The notes: generated by a model not told the origin, from the letters alone. 14,984 bases of DNA from Methanobrevibacter sp. (GCA_017652345.1 JAGCBE010000126.1:1-14984); one strand, 5' to 3'. Positions 1 through 6,091 are shown, numbered from the stretch's first letter. Numbers and translations: made by a program.

Positions 1-94
1 AATATAATAGAAAATAATATAATAAATATATAAATAATGAGACAATATGATATAAATATGTATAATTATGATAGGGTCTTTCCCTCAATTTGAG
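1..94. other. AT-rich sequence outside the left inverted repeat
   Basis: No gene is visible in this stretch. It is almost pure A/T up to about position 70, followed by a short GC-richer part at 74-95. It lies outside the left copy of the inverted repeat, whereas the right copy ends exactly at the window edge. Positions 74-87 can fold back on 91-109 as an imperfect hairpin, with stem parts 74-78/105-109, 79-81/97-99 and 83-87/91-95. It may be the outer part of a longer terminal repeat that is cut off on the right side, or an assembly extension past the true genome end. The sequence alone cannot decide this. Confidence 0.5.
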
Positions 95-153
95 GTAAAG
101 AAAAGACCCACACAATGTGTGTGGATCTAATCTGTGATAGATAATTATTGTGA
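95..153 (+). repeat. Left inverted terminal repeat, 59 bp
   Basis: Positions 95-153 are the exact reverse complement of 14926-14984, 59 of 59 bases by direct comparison. The match stops at 154 (T against A). Inverted terminal repeats are the replication origins of phi29-type linear genomes, where DNA synthesis starts from a terminal protein bound at each 5' end. The repeat also contains a transcription terminator for the leftward operon (97-127). The outer limit is uncertain because 94 more bases lie to the left while the right copy ends at the window edge. Confidence 0.93.
97..127 (-). terminator. Intrinsic terminator of the leftward operon, inside the left repeat
   Basis: Read on the minus strand, 127-105 forms a 10-bp stem (one G-T wobble) with a 3-base loop. 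It is followed by a T-rich run (complement of 97-104) interrupted by one C. It lies downstream of the packaging ATPase gene and the non-coding region, so it would end leftward transcription just before the genome end. The same hairpin is present in the right repeat for the opposite operon. Confidence 0.75.
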
Positions 154-272
154 TAGTGCTCGGTTTAAACACATGAGCTGGTGTTGTTAACGGGAAATAT
201 AAAAAATAATTCCGCATTGTTTTAAGTCCTTCGGATTTCGGACTGTCATAAAACATATCTGGAGTTGATTTA

Positions 273-306
273 TATTAACACTGGAAGGGAAATCCAATTG
301 TTAATA
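273..306. other. Strong stem-loop in the left non-coding region
   Basis: Positions 273-280 pair perfectly with 299-306 (8 bp). After a small internal loop, 282-285 pair with 293-296, leaving a 7-base loop. There is no T-run after it on either strand, so it does not look like an intrinsic terminator. Its right arm overlaps the left arm of another possible 8-bp stem (302-309 with 348-355), so only one of the two can form at a time. Confidence 0.6.
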
Positions 307-462
307 CCTGGGGGAGAAGAACAGTTTAGAGTGATGTTCAGCACTTTAGGTATTATCAAACAACAAAGAATAGAAAGAAAGTCCCTCTTCGTCATCAGAA
401 GGTTAATTAAAGTTCAAGCTGGGTGACTGCCTATCTAGACCAATTGGGGAGTTCATTTCCTC

Positions 463-499
463 CAGTTTCCGTTCCTCTTCGGACGAACTCGGCTAACTG
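463..499. other. Long interrupted stem-loop downstream of the ATPase gene
   Basis: Pairs 463-467/495-499, 469-470/491-492 and 471-474/485-488 give 11 base pairs with small bulges around a 10-base loop (475-484). An alternative 6-bp stem, 449-454/485-490, uses part of the same strand. It lies about 50 bases beyond the ATPase stop codon and has no T-run, so it is more likely part of a folded RNA than a terminator. Confidence 0.55.
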
Positions 500-545
500 A
501 ATTATTGGAGATATTAGATAAGTCCTCTTATGAACTGATTAATAA

Positions 546-1610
546 CTATCTTGGTTTCAATAAACTGATTGCTTGTTGAAATTGCTTGAAAGTTATTAAA
601 TCCTTATATGTGTAAGACCTATAATTGAAAAGCTGAATAACGGCATTTCTACCTTCTTCAGTGAATAGTTCATCCAAGTAAGGTCTCATTGGTATAACGC
701 TATGTATTTTTTCTTTGTTCCATCTATGAACAACATTACCATCCCATACAGTGAACCAGTCAGCTTCACTCTTTGAGAATTTTATAATCATAGTTGGTCT
801 AACACAACGTTTTTTATTCACTAGACTGTTGTCAGTCTTAATTTCATTTGTAAATGTAGAACTGTTAGGCATAAGAATATCAGATACTGTTCCTTCTCTT
901 CTCTTCTTATACGCTTCATTCTCTTTAATATATTCTATCACACATCTTTTTGATTTTAAATAATAACGTCCATATTTTTCAGGTAAAAAATTGAAAGCAC
1001 ATAAAATGTCACTAGCTTCTTCAAGTAAGTTACCAATACAGATTATTCTAACACGTTTTTTAGTAGATCTAATTAAATTTTCAAGCTGATTCACAAAAGC
1101 ATAAACAATATCAAAGCTTTTCTTTTCATTAACTTCTCTATTCATTTCATCCAAACATATATTGTAATACATGTTAGGATCATTAAGAAAATCTTTATCA
1201 AATAATCCTGAACCTTTGTCATTGTAGAACGTTGCTAGGTCTAACACCTTACACATCAATTCTTTTGCCTTAATTTTGCCTTTTTGGTCTCTTTCGGTAA
1301 CATTATATACATTGTCTCCTAAAGTCACTAAATCGAGCTTAAATTTACGTCTTAAATCGGGGTCAACTAATTTTTCAGCGTTGTTGGTTAAAAGCTTTCT
1401 CTTACTGGTTTCAGTTAATCTCATCCAATAAAAAGGTCTATGATATTTTTTGTATTGTCTAACATAGCATTCAGTAACCGAGTAAGATTTTCCAGTTTCT
1501 CTTCCACCTATAATTATTAGGAACATTGCCCACCAATTACCCAAAAGAGAGTTCAAACGATAGAACTCTCTTTGTTCAAGCTTAATTTTCAGTTTTTCTT
1601 TCTTGGTCAT
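546..1610 (-). CDS. DNA packaging ATPase (encapsidation protein, phi29 gp16 type)
   Basis: This 354-aa protein is the motor ATPase that pumps the genome into the prohead through the portal. A Walker A motif, GGRETGKS, lies at residues 35-42 after a hydrophobic strand. A Walker B motif, NICLDE, lies at 150-155, with the acidic pair D154-E155. A hydrophobic strand ending in GN (RIICIGN, about 188-194) fits a sensor/coupling motif. Length is close to phi29 gp16 (332 aa). The start ATG at 1610 follows a GAGGTGAAG-type binding site. It is the last gene of the leftward operon, whereas in phi29 the ATPase gene is in the rightward late operon, so here it would be made together with the replication genes. 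The non-coding hairpin region follows directly. The ATPase role is well supported, since motifs and context agree. Confidence 0.85.
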   Translation of the reverse strand: MTKKEKLKIKLEQREFYRLNSLLGNWWAMFLIIIGGRETGKSYSVTECYVRQYKKYHRPFYWMRLTETSKRKLLTNNAEKLVDPDLRRKFKLDLVTLGDNVYNVTERDQKGKIKAKELMCKVLDLATFYNDKGSGLFDKDFLNDPNMYYNICLDEMNREVNEKKSFDIVYAFVNQLENLIRSTKKRVRIICIGNLLEEASDILCAFNFLPEKYGRYYLKSKRCVIEYIKENEAYKKRREGTVSDILMPNSSTFTNEIKTDNSLVNKKRCVRPTMIIKFSKSEADWFTVWDGNVVHRWNKEKIHSVIPMRPYLDELFTEEGRNAVIQLFNYRSYTYKDLITFKQFQQAISLLKPR

Positions 1611-1631
1611 TCTTCTTCACCTCTTTTCTAA

Positions 1632-1895
1632 TTAATAAGCATTTAACCAATCTTTAAGTAATTCATATTCTTTTTCAGTTAAATACATACTATCATCATT
1701 AAAGATTGAATTATAAAATTCTCTTGGTTGAGACTTCTTCAAAATGTAATATTTTAAATTATCTATTTGCACTTTTTTCTTATCTAATATATTTAATATT
1801 TCTTCCATATCATAAAGAAAATCTATTGCTTCTGCTTTTTCTTTATCAGAATGTTCTTCATAAAATAAAATGTCTAATGCTTCTTTACTTGCCAT
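1632..1895 (-). CDS. Small acidic phage protein, unknown function (related to the gene at 2451-2750)
   Basis: An 87-aa protein of unknown function, rich in D, E and K, and mostly helical by eye. The C-terminus, LTEKEYELLKDWLNAY, resembles the end of the 99-aa protein at 2451-2750 (LTQDEFDLIKEWLEK). Both also have an I-L-rich helix followed by a short strand region and a Y-N or F-Y-N stretch, so the two look like diverged copies. The start ATG at 1895 has a weak AAAGGA site 11 bases upstream. If the TGA of the previous gene (1966-1968) were read as an amino acid, that gene would end at 1885 and overlap this start by 11 bases, the usual spacing in this operon. It sits 21 bases before the ATPase gene. 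Confidence 0.7.
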   Translation of the reverse strand: MASKEALDILFYEEHSDKEKAEAIDFLYDMEEILNILDKKKVQIDNLKYYILKKSQPREFYNSIFNDDSMYLTEKEYELLKDWLNAY

Positions 1896-1965
1896 TGCCT
1901 AACATTCCTTTCAAAACTTTTCTTCTAACCTCTATTGTCTTTTCGCCATTTAAGATTTTACATAT

Positions 1966-2454
1966 TCATTCAGGGCGGATAGAGATTAAAACATATTTTT
2001 CACCTGTATTTTTACCATAGCAATACATCATATTTTGTGGGGCATTTTCTATGTGATAAAATACATTTTGTTTTGATTTACCACAATAATTAAATAATTC
2101 TCTTGGCTTATCAAAAATATTTAAGTTTTTAATGTGTATTGCATAACCGACTTTCTCACCATTAACTTTACAACCTAAATAATTTTCAATTTCAAATTGT
2201 GTTAAACAACTTTTGCTTGATATATTATCTATGGTTTCAGTATAAAATATTGGCTCATATCCTACTCCATTATTTAACTTTTCACTACATATCTCTTCTA
2301 CCTTAAAATCACATTCAGCTACTATTTTGCCGTTAAAAATAAATCTTTCTTTTTCTTCTTCTAAAATACCTAGATTATTTGTAGCCATATAACCTTTAAA
2401 TGCTTCTTTTACTAGATATGGCTTTGTTTTAGTGCAATATAATAATAATTTCAT
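1966..2454 (-). CDS. Phage PUA/ASCH-like protein, apparently truncated by an in-frame TGA
   Basis: About 162 aa from the ATG at 2454, which overlaps the previous stop as ATGA and has AAGGA 12 bases upstream. An in-frame ATG at 2466 has its binding site too close. The protein resembles a family common in phages and prophages of Firmicutes: an N-terminal MKLLLYCTKTKPYL strand, then NGKIVAECDF, then GYAIHIKNLNIFDKPREL, ending ISIRPE. As remembered, members continue with a Trp and then a stretch like CKILNGEKTIEVRKK, the ASCH-type RNA-binding signature. Here the codon after ISIRPE is TGA, and the same frame continues to a TAA at 1885-1887 with ICKILNGEKTIEVRRK and KVLKGML. So the last 26 residues are either lost by nonsense mutation or reached by readthrough. 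Function in phage biology is unknown. The family call rests on memory of motifs, not on a search. Confidence 0.65.
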   Translation of the reverse strand: MKLLLYCTKTKPYLVKEAFKGYMATNNLGILEEEKERFIFNGKIVAECDFKVEEICSEKLNNGVGYEPIFYTETIDNISSKSCLTQFEIENYLGCKVNGEKVGYAIHIKNLNIFDKPRELFNYCGKSKQNVFYHIENAPQNMMYCYGKNTGEKYVLISIRPE

Positions 2455-2750
2455 TTTTCTAACCATTCCTTAATTAAATCAAATTCATCTTGTGTTAATT
2501 CTTCTCTCCACCAATAATCTTTTTCTGCTCTAACTTTAACATTGTATGCCTCAACATTAACACCAGCCCAAACAACTAATTTAACATCTATTTGTTTTTC
2601 TACAATTAGTTTTAATATCTTATCTTGCTTTTCTTTTTCTTCTAATTCTTTTTTAATACTTTCTAATGTTTCTTTATCTATGGTCGCTTTATCTTTACCA
2701 TAATATTCACAATCTATTATTACATTTTCTAAAAGTTCTTTATTTGTCAT
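2451..2750 (-). CDS. Small phage protein, unknown function (related to the gene at 1632-1895)
   Basis: A 99-aa protein with no recognised enzymatic motif. Residues 20-47 are a charged helix rich in K and E. A hydrophobic region (KLVVWAGVNVEAYN) follows, then a C-terminal helix, LTQDEFDLIKEWLEK, which resembles the end of the 87-aa protein nearby. The start ATG at 2750 overlaps the end of the preceding gene by 11 bases and follows a GGTGAG binding site. The stop TGA overlaps the ATG of the PUA/ASCH-like gene (ATGA), a hallmark of coupled translation that argues for TGA being a true stop in this genome. Confidence 0.7.
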   Translation of the reverse strand: MTNKELLENVIIDCEYYGKDKATIDKETLESIKKELEEKEKQDKILKLIVEKQIDVKLVVWAGVNVEAYNVKVRAEKDYWWREELTQDEFDLIKEWLEK

Positions 2751-2955
2751 CTATCTCACCACTACTTTCTATTAAACACATTAAATCTACGTATGCTTCA
2801 ATTTCACCGATTAATCTTTGTTCTTTTTCTAAATAATGTTCTTGTGCTTGTTTATCCCATTTATTTTGATTTATACAATTCCACGTTGCTATTTTATATT
2901 TTTCTGCACTTTCTTTCTTTTTCTTTATTGTTTCATACAATTCTTGTATTGTCAT
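2740..2955 (-). CDS. Small coiled-coil protein, unknown function
   Basis: A 71-aa protein, almost entirely helical and rich in K, E and Q, with a possible short coiled coil in the first 50 residues. No motif is recognised. It starts at ATG 2955, sharing one base with the stop of the terminal-protein candidate, and has an AAAGGAG site at good spacing inside the end of that gene. It overlaps the next gene by 11 bases. Its place directly after polymerase and terminal-protein candidate may hint at a replication or host-takeover accessory role, but this is a guess from position only. Confidence 0.65.
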   Translation of the reverse strand: MTIQELYETIKKKKESAEKYKIATWNCINQNKWDKQAQEHYLEKEQRLIGEIEAYVDLMCLIESSGEIDDK

Positions 2956-3632
2956 TATTTATTCTCCTTTCTATAAATACCAAGTTTTTCTTTTCCTTCT
3001 AATATTGCTTTTAACACATCATTTTCAGCCATTAATTGAGGACTATTTGATACACCTTGTCTTATCTTTTGTTTATTATCTCTTATTTTCCATTCTTCAT
3101 AATAAACTGTCTCATACCCGACTGATATTCCACTCTTTGGGGATATCTCTTCAATAATAACGACATCTCTTCCAGTCTTTGGGTCAGTGTATCTTAAATA
3201 ATTTCTTTTAGGATCATCAGATTTTAATATTGTAGCGTTGGATGAATCTATCTTTTCTTTCCAACCTATTTTTTTCTTAAATTCTCTAAAAGCGTCTTTG
3301 TCCATTTCTTTTAATTGAGACATTCTACTTTCAAAAATACGTTCTTCTTTTGAAGTAACAAGAGTAGTTCTTTGAACCTCGTTAATTGCTTGTCTAACAG
3401 TTAAACCCTTCTTTTTCATTAAAGTTTTAACCTCATTTTTAAAAATAGTTTTCTTTACTTTACTATCTCCAAAACTTTCTATATGTTCATCCAGGAAAGC
3501 TTTGTTATTATTATATACAGCGTCAATGTATCGGTCAGTTGATTTATACAAGCTTTGTTTTCTTTTAGCTTGAAGTGTTCCCTTACCACCAACAGTTGAA
3601 CGTTGTCCAAGTGTATATTTTCTACGTTTCAT
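2955..3632 (-). CDS. Candidate terminal protein (protein primer for DNA replication)
   Basis: A 225-aa, strongly basic protein. Its first 35 residues carry many K and R and several Y, S and T, a plausible DNA-binding tail. Helices rich in K and E follow (about 35-130), then a C-terminal part with strand-like segments (GRDVVIIEEI, VGYETVYYEEW). In phi29-type phages the terminal protein is 230-270 aa, basic, hydroxyl-primed on Ser, Thr or Tyr, and encoded next to the polymerase. Size, charge and position all fit, and this is the only gene here that does. The ATG at 3632 overlaps the polymerase stop as ATGA, with AGGAGG within the polymerase's last codons, so the two are probably translated in a coupled way. 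No signature motif was identified, and it could be another DNA-binding protein. Confidence 0.5.
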   Translation of the reverse strand: MKRRKYTLGQRSTVGGKGTLQAKRKQSLYKSTDRYIDAVYNNNKAFLDEHIESFGDSKVKKTIFKNEVKTLMKKKGLTVRQAINEVQRTTLVTSKEERIFESRMSQLKEMDKDAFREFKKKIGWKEKIDSSNATILKSDDPKRNYLRYTDPKTGRDVVIIEEISPKSGISVGYETVYYEEWKIRDNKQKIRQGVSNSPQLMAENDVLKAILEGKEKLGIYRKENK

Positions 3633-4702
3633 TTTTTATTCCTCCTAATTTGTATTTTATCATAATCAAAATAAAACTCGTTCATATCAAAAGAAGGTGG
3701 AGTATCATATAAGATATTAAAAGGTCTCTTATTTATCTTTTCAAATTCTTTGAACCAATTTTTTACAACTCCTCTATATGTTGGCTTTTCATCATTCCAT
3801 TGATAATTAAAACCAATATAGCTGAACCTTCCATGATGTGCAACATGAAATTGTCCAATTGCGTCACCAAGTTCTAAATCTTTTCTTTCTTTTTTACTAA
3901 CAATACAATCTGTATTACAATACAATGTGTCATCATCAATTAATGATATAATTTTATTAGTGCAACGATTAACAATTGTATTTCTTATAAATGGGTTAGT
4001 TCTTTGCATATATCCAACAGCAAAATTAATAATTTGTTTAGCCTTCATTGACTGGTCTTTATCTCCATACTTTTTTATACCAAAGTATTTATTTACAAAT
4101 CTTTTAAAAGGTGATTCCATTAAAGGGAAAATGATTTTAGCGTAACTATCAAAAGTTATAGATCCATCTAAAAGAAAACCAATTTCTCCTTCTTTTACAA
4201 CACTATTATATCTAGGTTTTACGCTAGTATCTGGAATAGGCTGACACAAAGCCCAACCATAAGCTGAAGTCATATCATATTCATAACAATTATCATGTGT
4301 TTTTCCGCCTTCAGCTAAATTACTCCATAATAGAGGAACAGCGGAACATACAACCCAACTTATAGAACTTCTTTGTCCTATCATTGTTTTTTCTTTTTTT
4401 AAGAATTTATTGTCTGACATATTAGGAACTTTATAATAGTGACATAAAGTAGTGTATGCTTGAAGTCCAGTTGTTTTTAGTATATTCTCTTCTCCATCTA
4501 AGCGTGTATTATAAGTCACAGTTGAATCGGCTGAACGATAAGTTAGATATACGTTAGTCCTATTAACTTCAATATTAGCTTCAAGATAACTAGCTCCATT
4601 CTCTCTTGGACCATAGACAATATTTCTATATTTCTTGACATATAGAAGATGTTTATTAAATTCGTTGACATTGATAAAAACAATTTTCTTTCCTCTATAC
4701 AT
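3629..4702 (-). CDS. Short B-family DNA polymerase, protein-primed type
   Basis: From the ATG at 4702 the protein is 357 aa. A GTG at 4711 in the same frame is possible, but a GAGGTG site upstream fits the ATG better. The three B-family polymerase motifs are visible: motif A, YEYDMTSAYGWAL, at about 140-152 (catalytic D143); motif B, KQIINFAVGYM, at about 222-232 (K222, N226, G230); and motif C, YCNTDCIV, at about 261-268 (D265). The usual first Asp of the DTD in motif C is replaced by Asn. phi29 polymerase is about 570 aa and begins with a 3'-5' exonuclease domain; here only about 140 residues precede motif A and no exonuclease motif is evident. The thumb after motif C is also short. The gene sits between a DnaD-like gene and the terminal-protein candidate. 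Polymerase identity is well supported, and proofreading is probably absent. Confidence 0.8.
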   Translation of the reverse strand: MYRGKKIVFINVNEFNKHLLYVKKYRNIVYGPRENGASYLEANIEVNRTNVYLTYRSADSTVTYNTRLDGEENILKTTGLQAYTTLCHYYKVPNMSDNKFLKKEKTMIGQRSSISWVVCSAVPLLWSNLAEGGKTHDNCYEYDMTSAYGWALCQPIPDTSVKPRYNSVVKEGEIGFLLDGSITFDSYAKIIFPLMESPFKRFVNKYFGIKKYGDKDQSMKAKQIINFAVGYMQRTNPFIRNTIVNRCTNKIISLIDDDTLYCNTDCIVSKKERKDLELGDAIGQFHVAHHGRFSYIGFNYQWNDEKPTYRGVVKNWFKEFEKINKRPFNILYDTPPSFDMNEFYFDYDKIQIRRNKK

Positions 4703-4713
4703 CAATAACACCT

Positions 4714-4980
4714 CTACTTAAATTGTTGTTTGAAATCTTGAAGCCATTTACTACCGCTGGATGTTGGTTCTTCTTTTTTCTTAATTTCACTTGTAGGAAA
4801 TTTGACTTCTCTTAATATTGCTTTCATATATGCAAGTGGTCTTTCTTTATCTTGGCTCATCATAGCACTTTCTAGCAATACTTCTTCATTGAATTGTTCA
4901 GTTAAATTAACTATTGTTTGTAATTCAATGGGTGATAAAGTTCTACCCCATAATTGTTCTATTTGATTTATCAACTCCAT
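4714..4980 (-). CDS. DnaD-domain-like small replication protein
   Basis: An 88-aa protein whose first 60 residues match the pattern of the DnaD/DnaB C-terminal (DDBH2) helical domain: WGRTLSPIE at 11-19, then a helix, EEVLLESAMM at 32-41, and RPLAYMKAILRE at 47-58, which corresponds to the family's Y-I-x-x-I-L motif. The trailing W of that motif is not at the usual place. A flexible, Lys- and Ser-rich tail ends in WLQDFKQQFK. DnaD-type domains bind DNA and help helicase loading during initiation in Gram-positive bacteria and their phages. Phage versions are usually fused to a winged-helix domain, which is missing here. Start ATG 4980, with AAGGAG 11 bases upstream. It is directly upstream of the polymerase, which supports a replication role. 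Confidence 0.55.
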   Translation of the reverse strand: MELINQIEQLWGRTLSPIELQTIVNLTEQFNEEVLLESAMMSQDKERPLAYMKAILREVKFPTSEIKKKEEPTSSGSKWLQDFKQQFK

Positions 4981-5294
4981 TAATCTTTCAACTCCTTAAT
5001 CATATCAGAAGCTTCATCATATGTTAAGTCTTCTAAATCTTCTTCATCAACACCTAAATTAATTAACCAATTTCTTTGTGCTTGGCTCATCATCCTAACG
5101 GGTGGTTTTGGTTTTGGTTTAGGTTTTGAAAAAGTGCTAATCTTTTCTTGTTCAGGTGCAACGTTCTTCATGTATAATAGAATGTTTCTATACACAGTGA
5201 ACATTTCAATTATTTCATTCTCATTCTTTGGATCTAATTCATATTCAAATTCTACACTTTGAAAATTATATACTGGTTTACATTTAACTATCAT
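4980..5294 (-). CDS. Phage accessory protein with Pro-Lys linker and C-terminal helical module, unknown function
   Basis: A 104-aa protein in two parts. The N-terminal half, with YNFQSVEFEYEL near residues 9-20 and an MFTVYRNILLYMKNVAPEQ helix, resembles small proteins often found near replication or recombination genes of Gram-positive phages. A KPKPKPKPP linker then leads to a C-terminal motif, SQAQRNWLINLGV, followed by LTYDEASDMIKEL, a two-helix module seen at the ends of various phage replication proteins. The molecular function is not known to me. The ATG at 5294 has an AAGGAAG site, and the stop overlaps the start of the DnaD-like gene by one base. Neighbours suggest a part in replication. 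Confidence 0.7.
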   Translation of the reverse strand: MIVKCKPVYNFQSVEFEYELDPKNENEIIEMFTVYRNILLYMKNVAPEQEKISTFSKPKPKPKPPVRMMSQAQRNWLINLGVDEEDLEDLTYDEASDMIKELKD

Positions 5295-5296
5295 AT

Positions 5297-5680
5297 TTAT
5301 TCTTCCTTTCTTTTTGGGTTTCTTGAATCAACTAAATTCCATTCACCTTTTTCAGACCTATAACGCTTAACTAGATGGAAGTTATTTTTATTATACCATT
5401 CTTCTTCTTGTTCCATCAGTATTTCTTCAAGTTCTTTATCAGTAATATATATTTTAACTATTGTTCCATAAGAACTTGTATATTGTTTCTTAACTTCATC
5501 AACTTGTTGATACTCAATTAATGACCAAATTTTACGTTTTTGATTACTATTCTTTAATTCCTTTTTCATACATTCAAAAATGGCTATTTTTCGATTTAAA
5601 ACCACTCTAACGTAAGAATATTGATCAACACAGTTTTCTTCTATTCTTGCTTTTACACTATTACTTAACAAGTTGTTCAT
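5297..5680 (-). CDS. Early-operon protein, unknown function
   Basis: From the ATG at 5680 this is 127 aa. A TTG three codons earlier is open but sits too close to the AGGAGTG site. No family is recognised. The N-terminal half is basic with mixed helices and strands. A strand-rich middle (TSSYGTIVKIYITDKELEE) is followed by an acidic helix, and the end is charged (ESRNPKRKEE-like, with many K, R and E). There is no membrane segment. The start overlaps the previous gene by 20 bases. As the second gene of the leftward operon it could be an early regulatory or host-takeover protein, but nothing in the sequence shows this. Confidence 0.7.
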   Translation of the reverse strand: MNNLLSNSVKARIEENCVDQYSYVRVVLNRKIAIFECMKKELKNSNQKRKIWSLIEYQQVDEVKKQYTSSYGTIVKIYITDKELEEILMEQEEEWYNKNNFHLVKRYRSEKGEWNLVDSRNPKRKEE

Positions 5681-6038
5681 ATAATTCAATCACTCCTACT
5701 TCATGAGAAAAAATCTCACCATTTTTTCTTCTTTCATCATAATTATTTTTGTTGTATTCAATGGCTCTTTTTATTGATTCTGGGATGTCCTTCCAAGTTG
5801 AAGCCATTGAAGATTTTTGAACATCAAATAACACATCACTTATAAATTCAATACTATACATGCAAGGGTCTATTCCATACCTAATAATACCTGAAATTAT
5901 TCCTTTATAAAAAGCTCTAGTTTCAAGTGGTTCATGAATATTGACAGACATTAAAATATTGTAGTCAAGATTGTATGATCCTAATAATATGTTATAAGTT
6001 TGTGTTTTTGATAGTTCATTAAAAAGTTTTATTTCCAT
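5661..6038 (-). CDS. First gene of the leftward operon, unknown function
   Basis: A 125-aa protein without a recognised family. It appears helical and soluble, with no helix-turn-helix, zinc-binding or membrane pattern evident. The region around residues 45-75 (a GIISGIIRYGIDP stretch) is hydrophobic but too short and polar to be a clear membrane span. Start ATG 6038 has AAGGAG 9 bases upstream. It is the promoter-proximal gene of the leftward transcription unit, where small phages often carry early regulators or anti-host proteins; that role is inferred from position only. Confidence 0.75.
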   Translation of the reverse strand: MEIKLFNELSKTQTYNILLGSYNLDYNILMSVNIHEPLETRAFYKGIISGIIRYGIDPCMYSIEFISDVLFDVQKSSMASTWKDIPESIKRAIEYNKNNYDERRKNGEIFSHEVGVIELYEQLVK

Positions 6039-6091
6039 TTTTCATCACTCCTTCTGATTTTATTTTAACACAATAAAAAATACATTTCATT

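Larger units (their letters stand above)
154..545 (-). ncRNA. Non-coding, hairpin-rich region; possible structured phage RNA
   Basis: This 390-base stretch between the left repeat and the packaging ATPase gene holds no convincing reading frame. Its GC content is visibly higher than the surroundings, especially at 375-500, which is typical of structured RNA in an AT-rich genome. Several stems can be drawn: 463-499 (11 pairs), 273-306 (8 + 4 pairs), 302-309 with 348-355 (8 pairs, exclusive with the previous one), 449-454 with 485-490, and 225-229 with 240-244. In phi29 the packaging RNA (pRNA) is encoded near the left end and transcribed leftward, and this genome has a gp16-type ATPase, so a pRNA analogue is a reasonable guess. 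No sequence match to known pRNA was recognised and no promoter is clear. It could also be a long 3' untranslated region, or DNA sites for packaging or replication. Confidence 0.35.

Noticed and set aside
225..244. Hairpin AGTCC/GGACT as a terminator
   Set aside because: The stem is only 5 bp and neither strand has a T-run after it.
751..963. Rightward reading frame of 70 codons
   Set aside because: It lies fully inside the packaging ATPase gene on the other strand, without a ribosome binding site; the peptide is a typical antisense shadow rich in F, L, I and S.
1706..2020. Rightward reading frame of 104 codons
   Set aside because: It is opposite the small protein at 1632-1895 and the end of the PUA/ASCH-like gene, is hydrophobic only because it is antisense to Lys/Glu-rich genes, and has no start signal.
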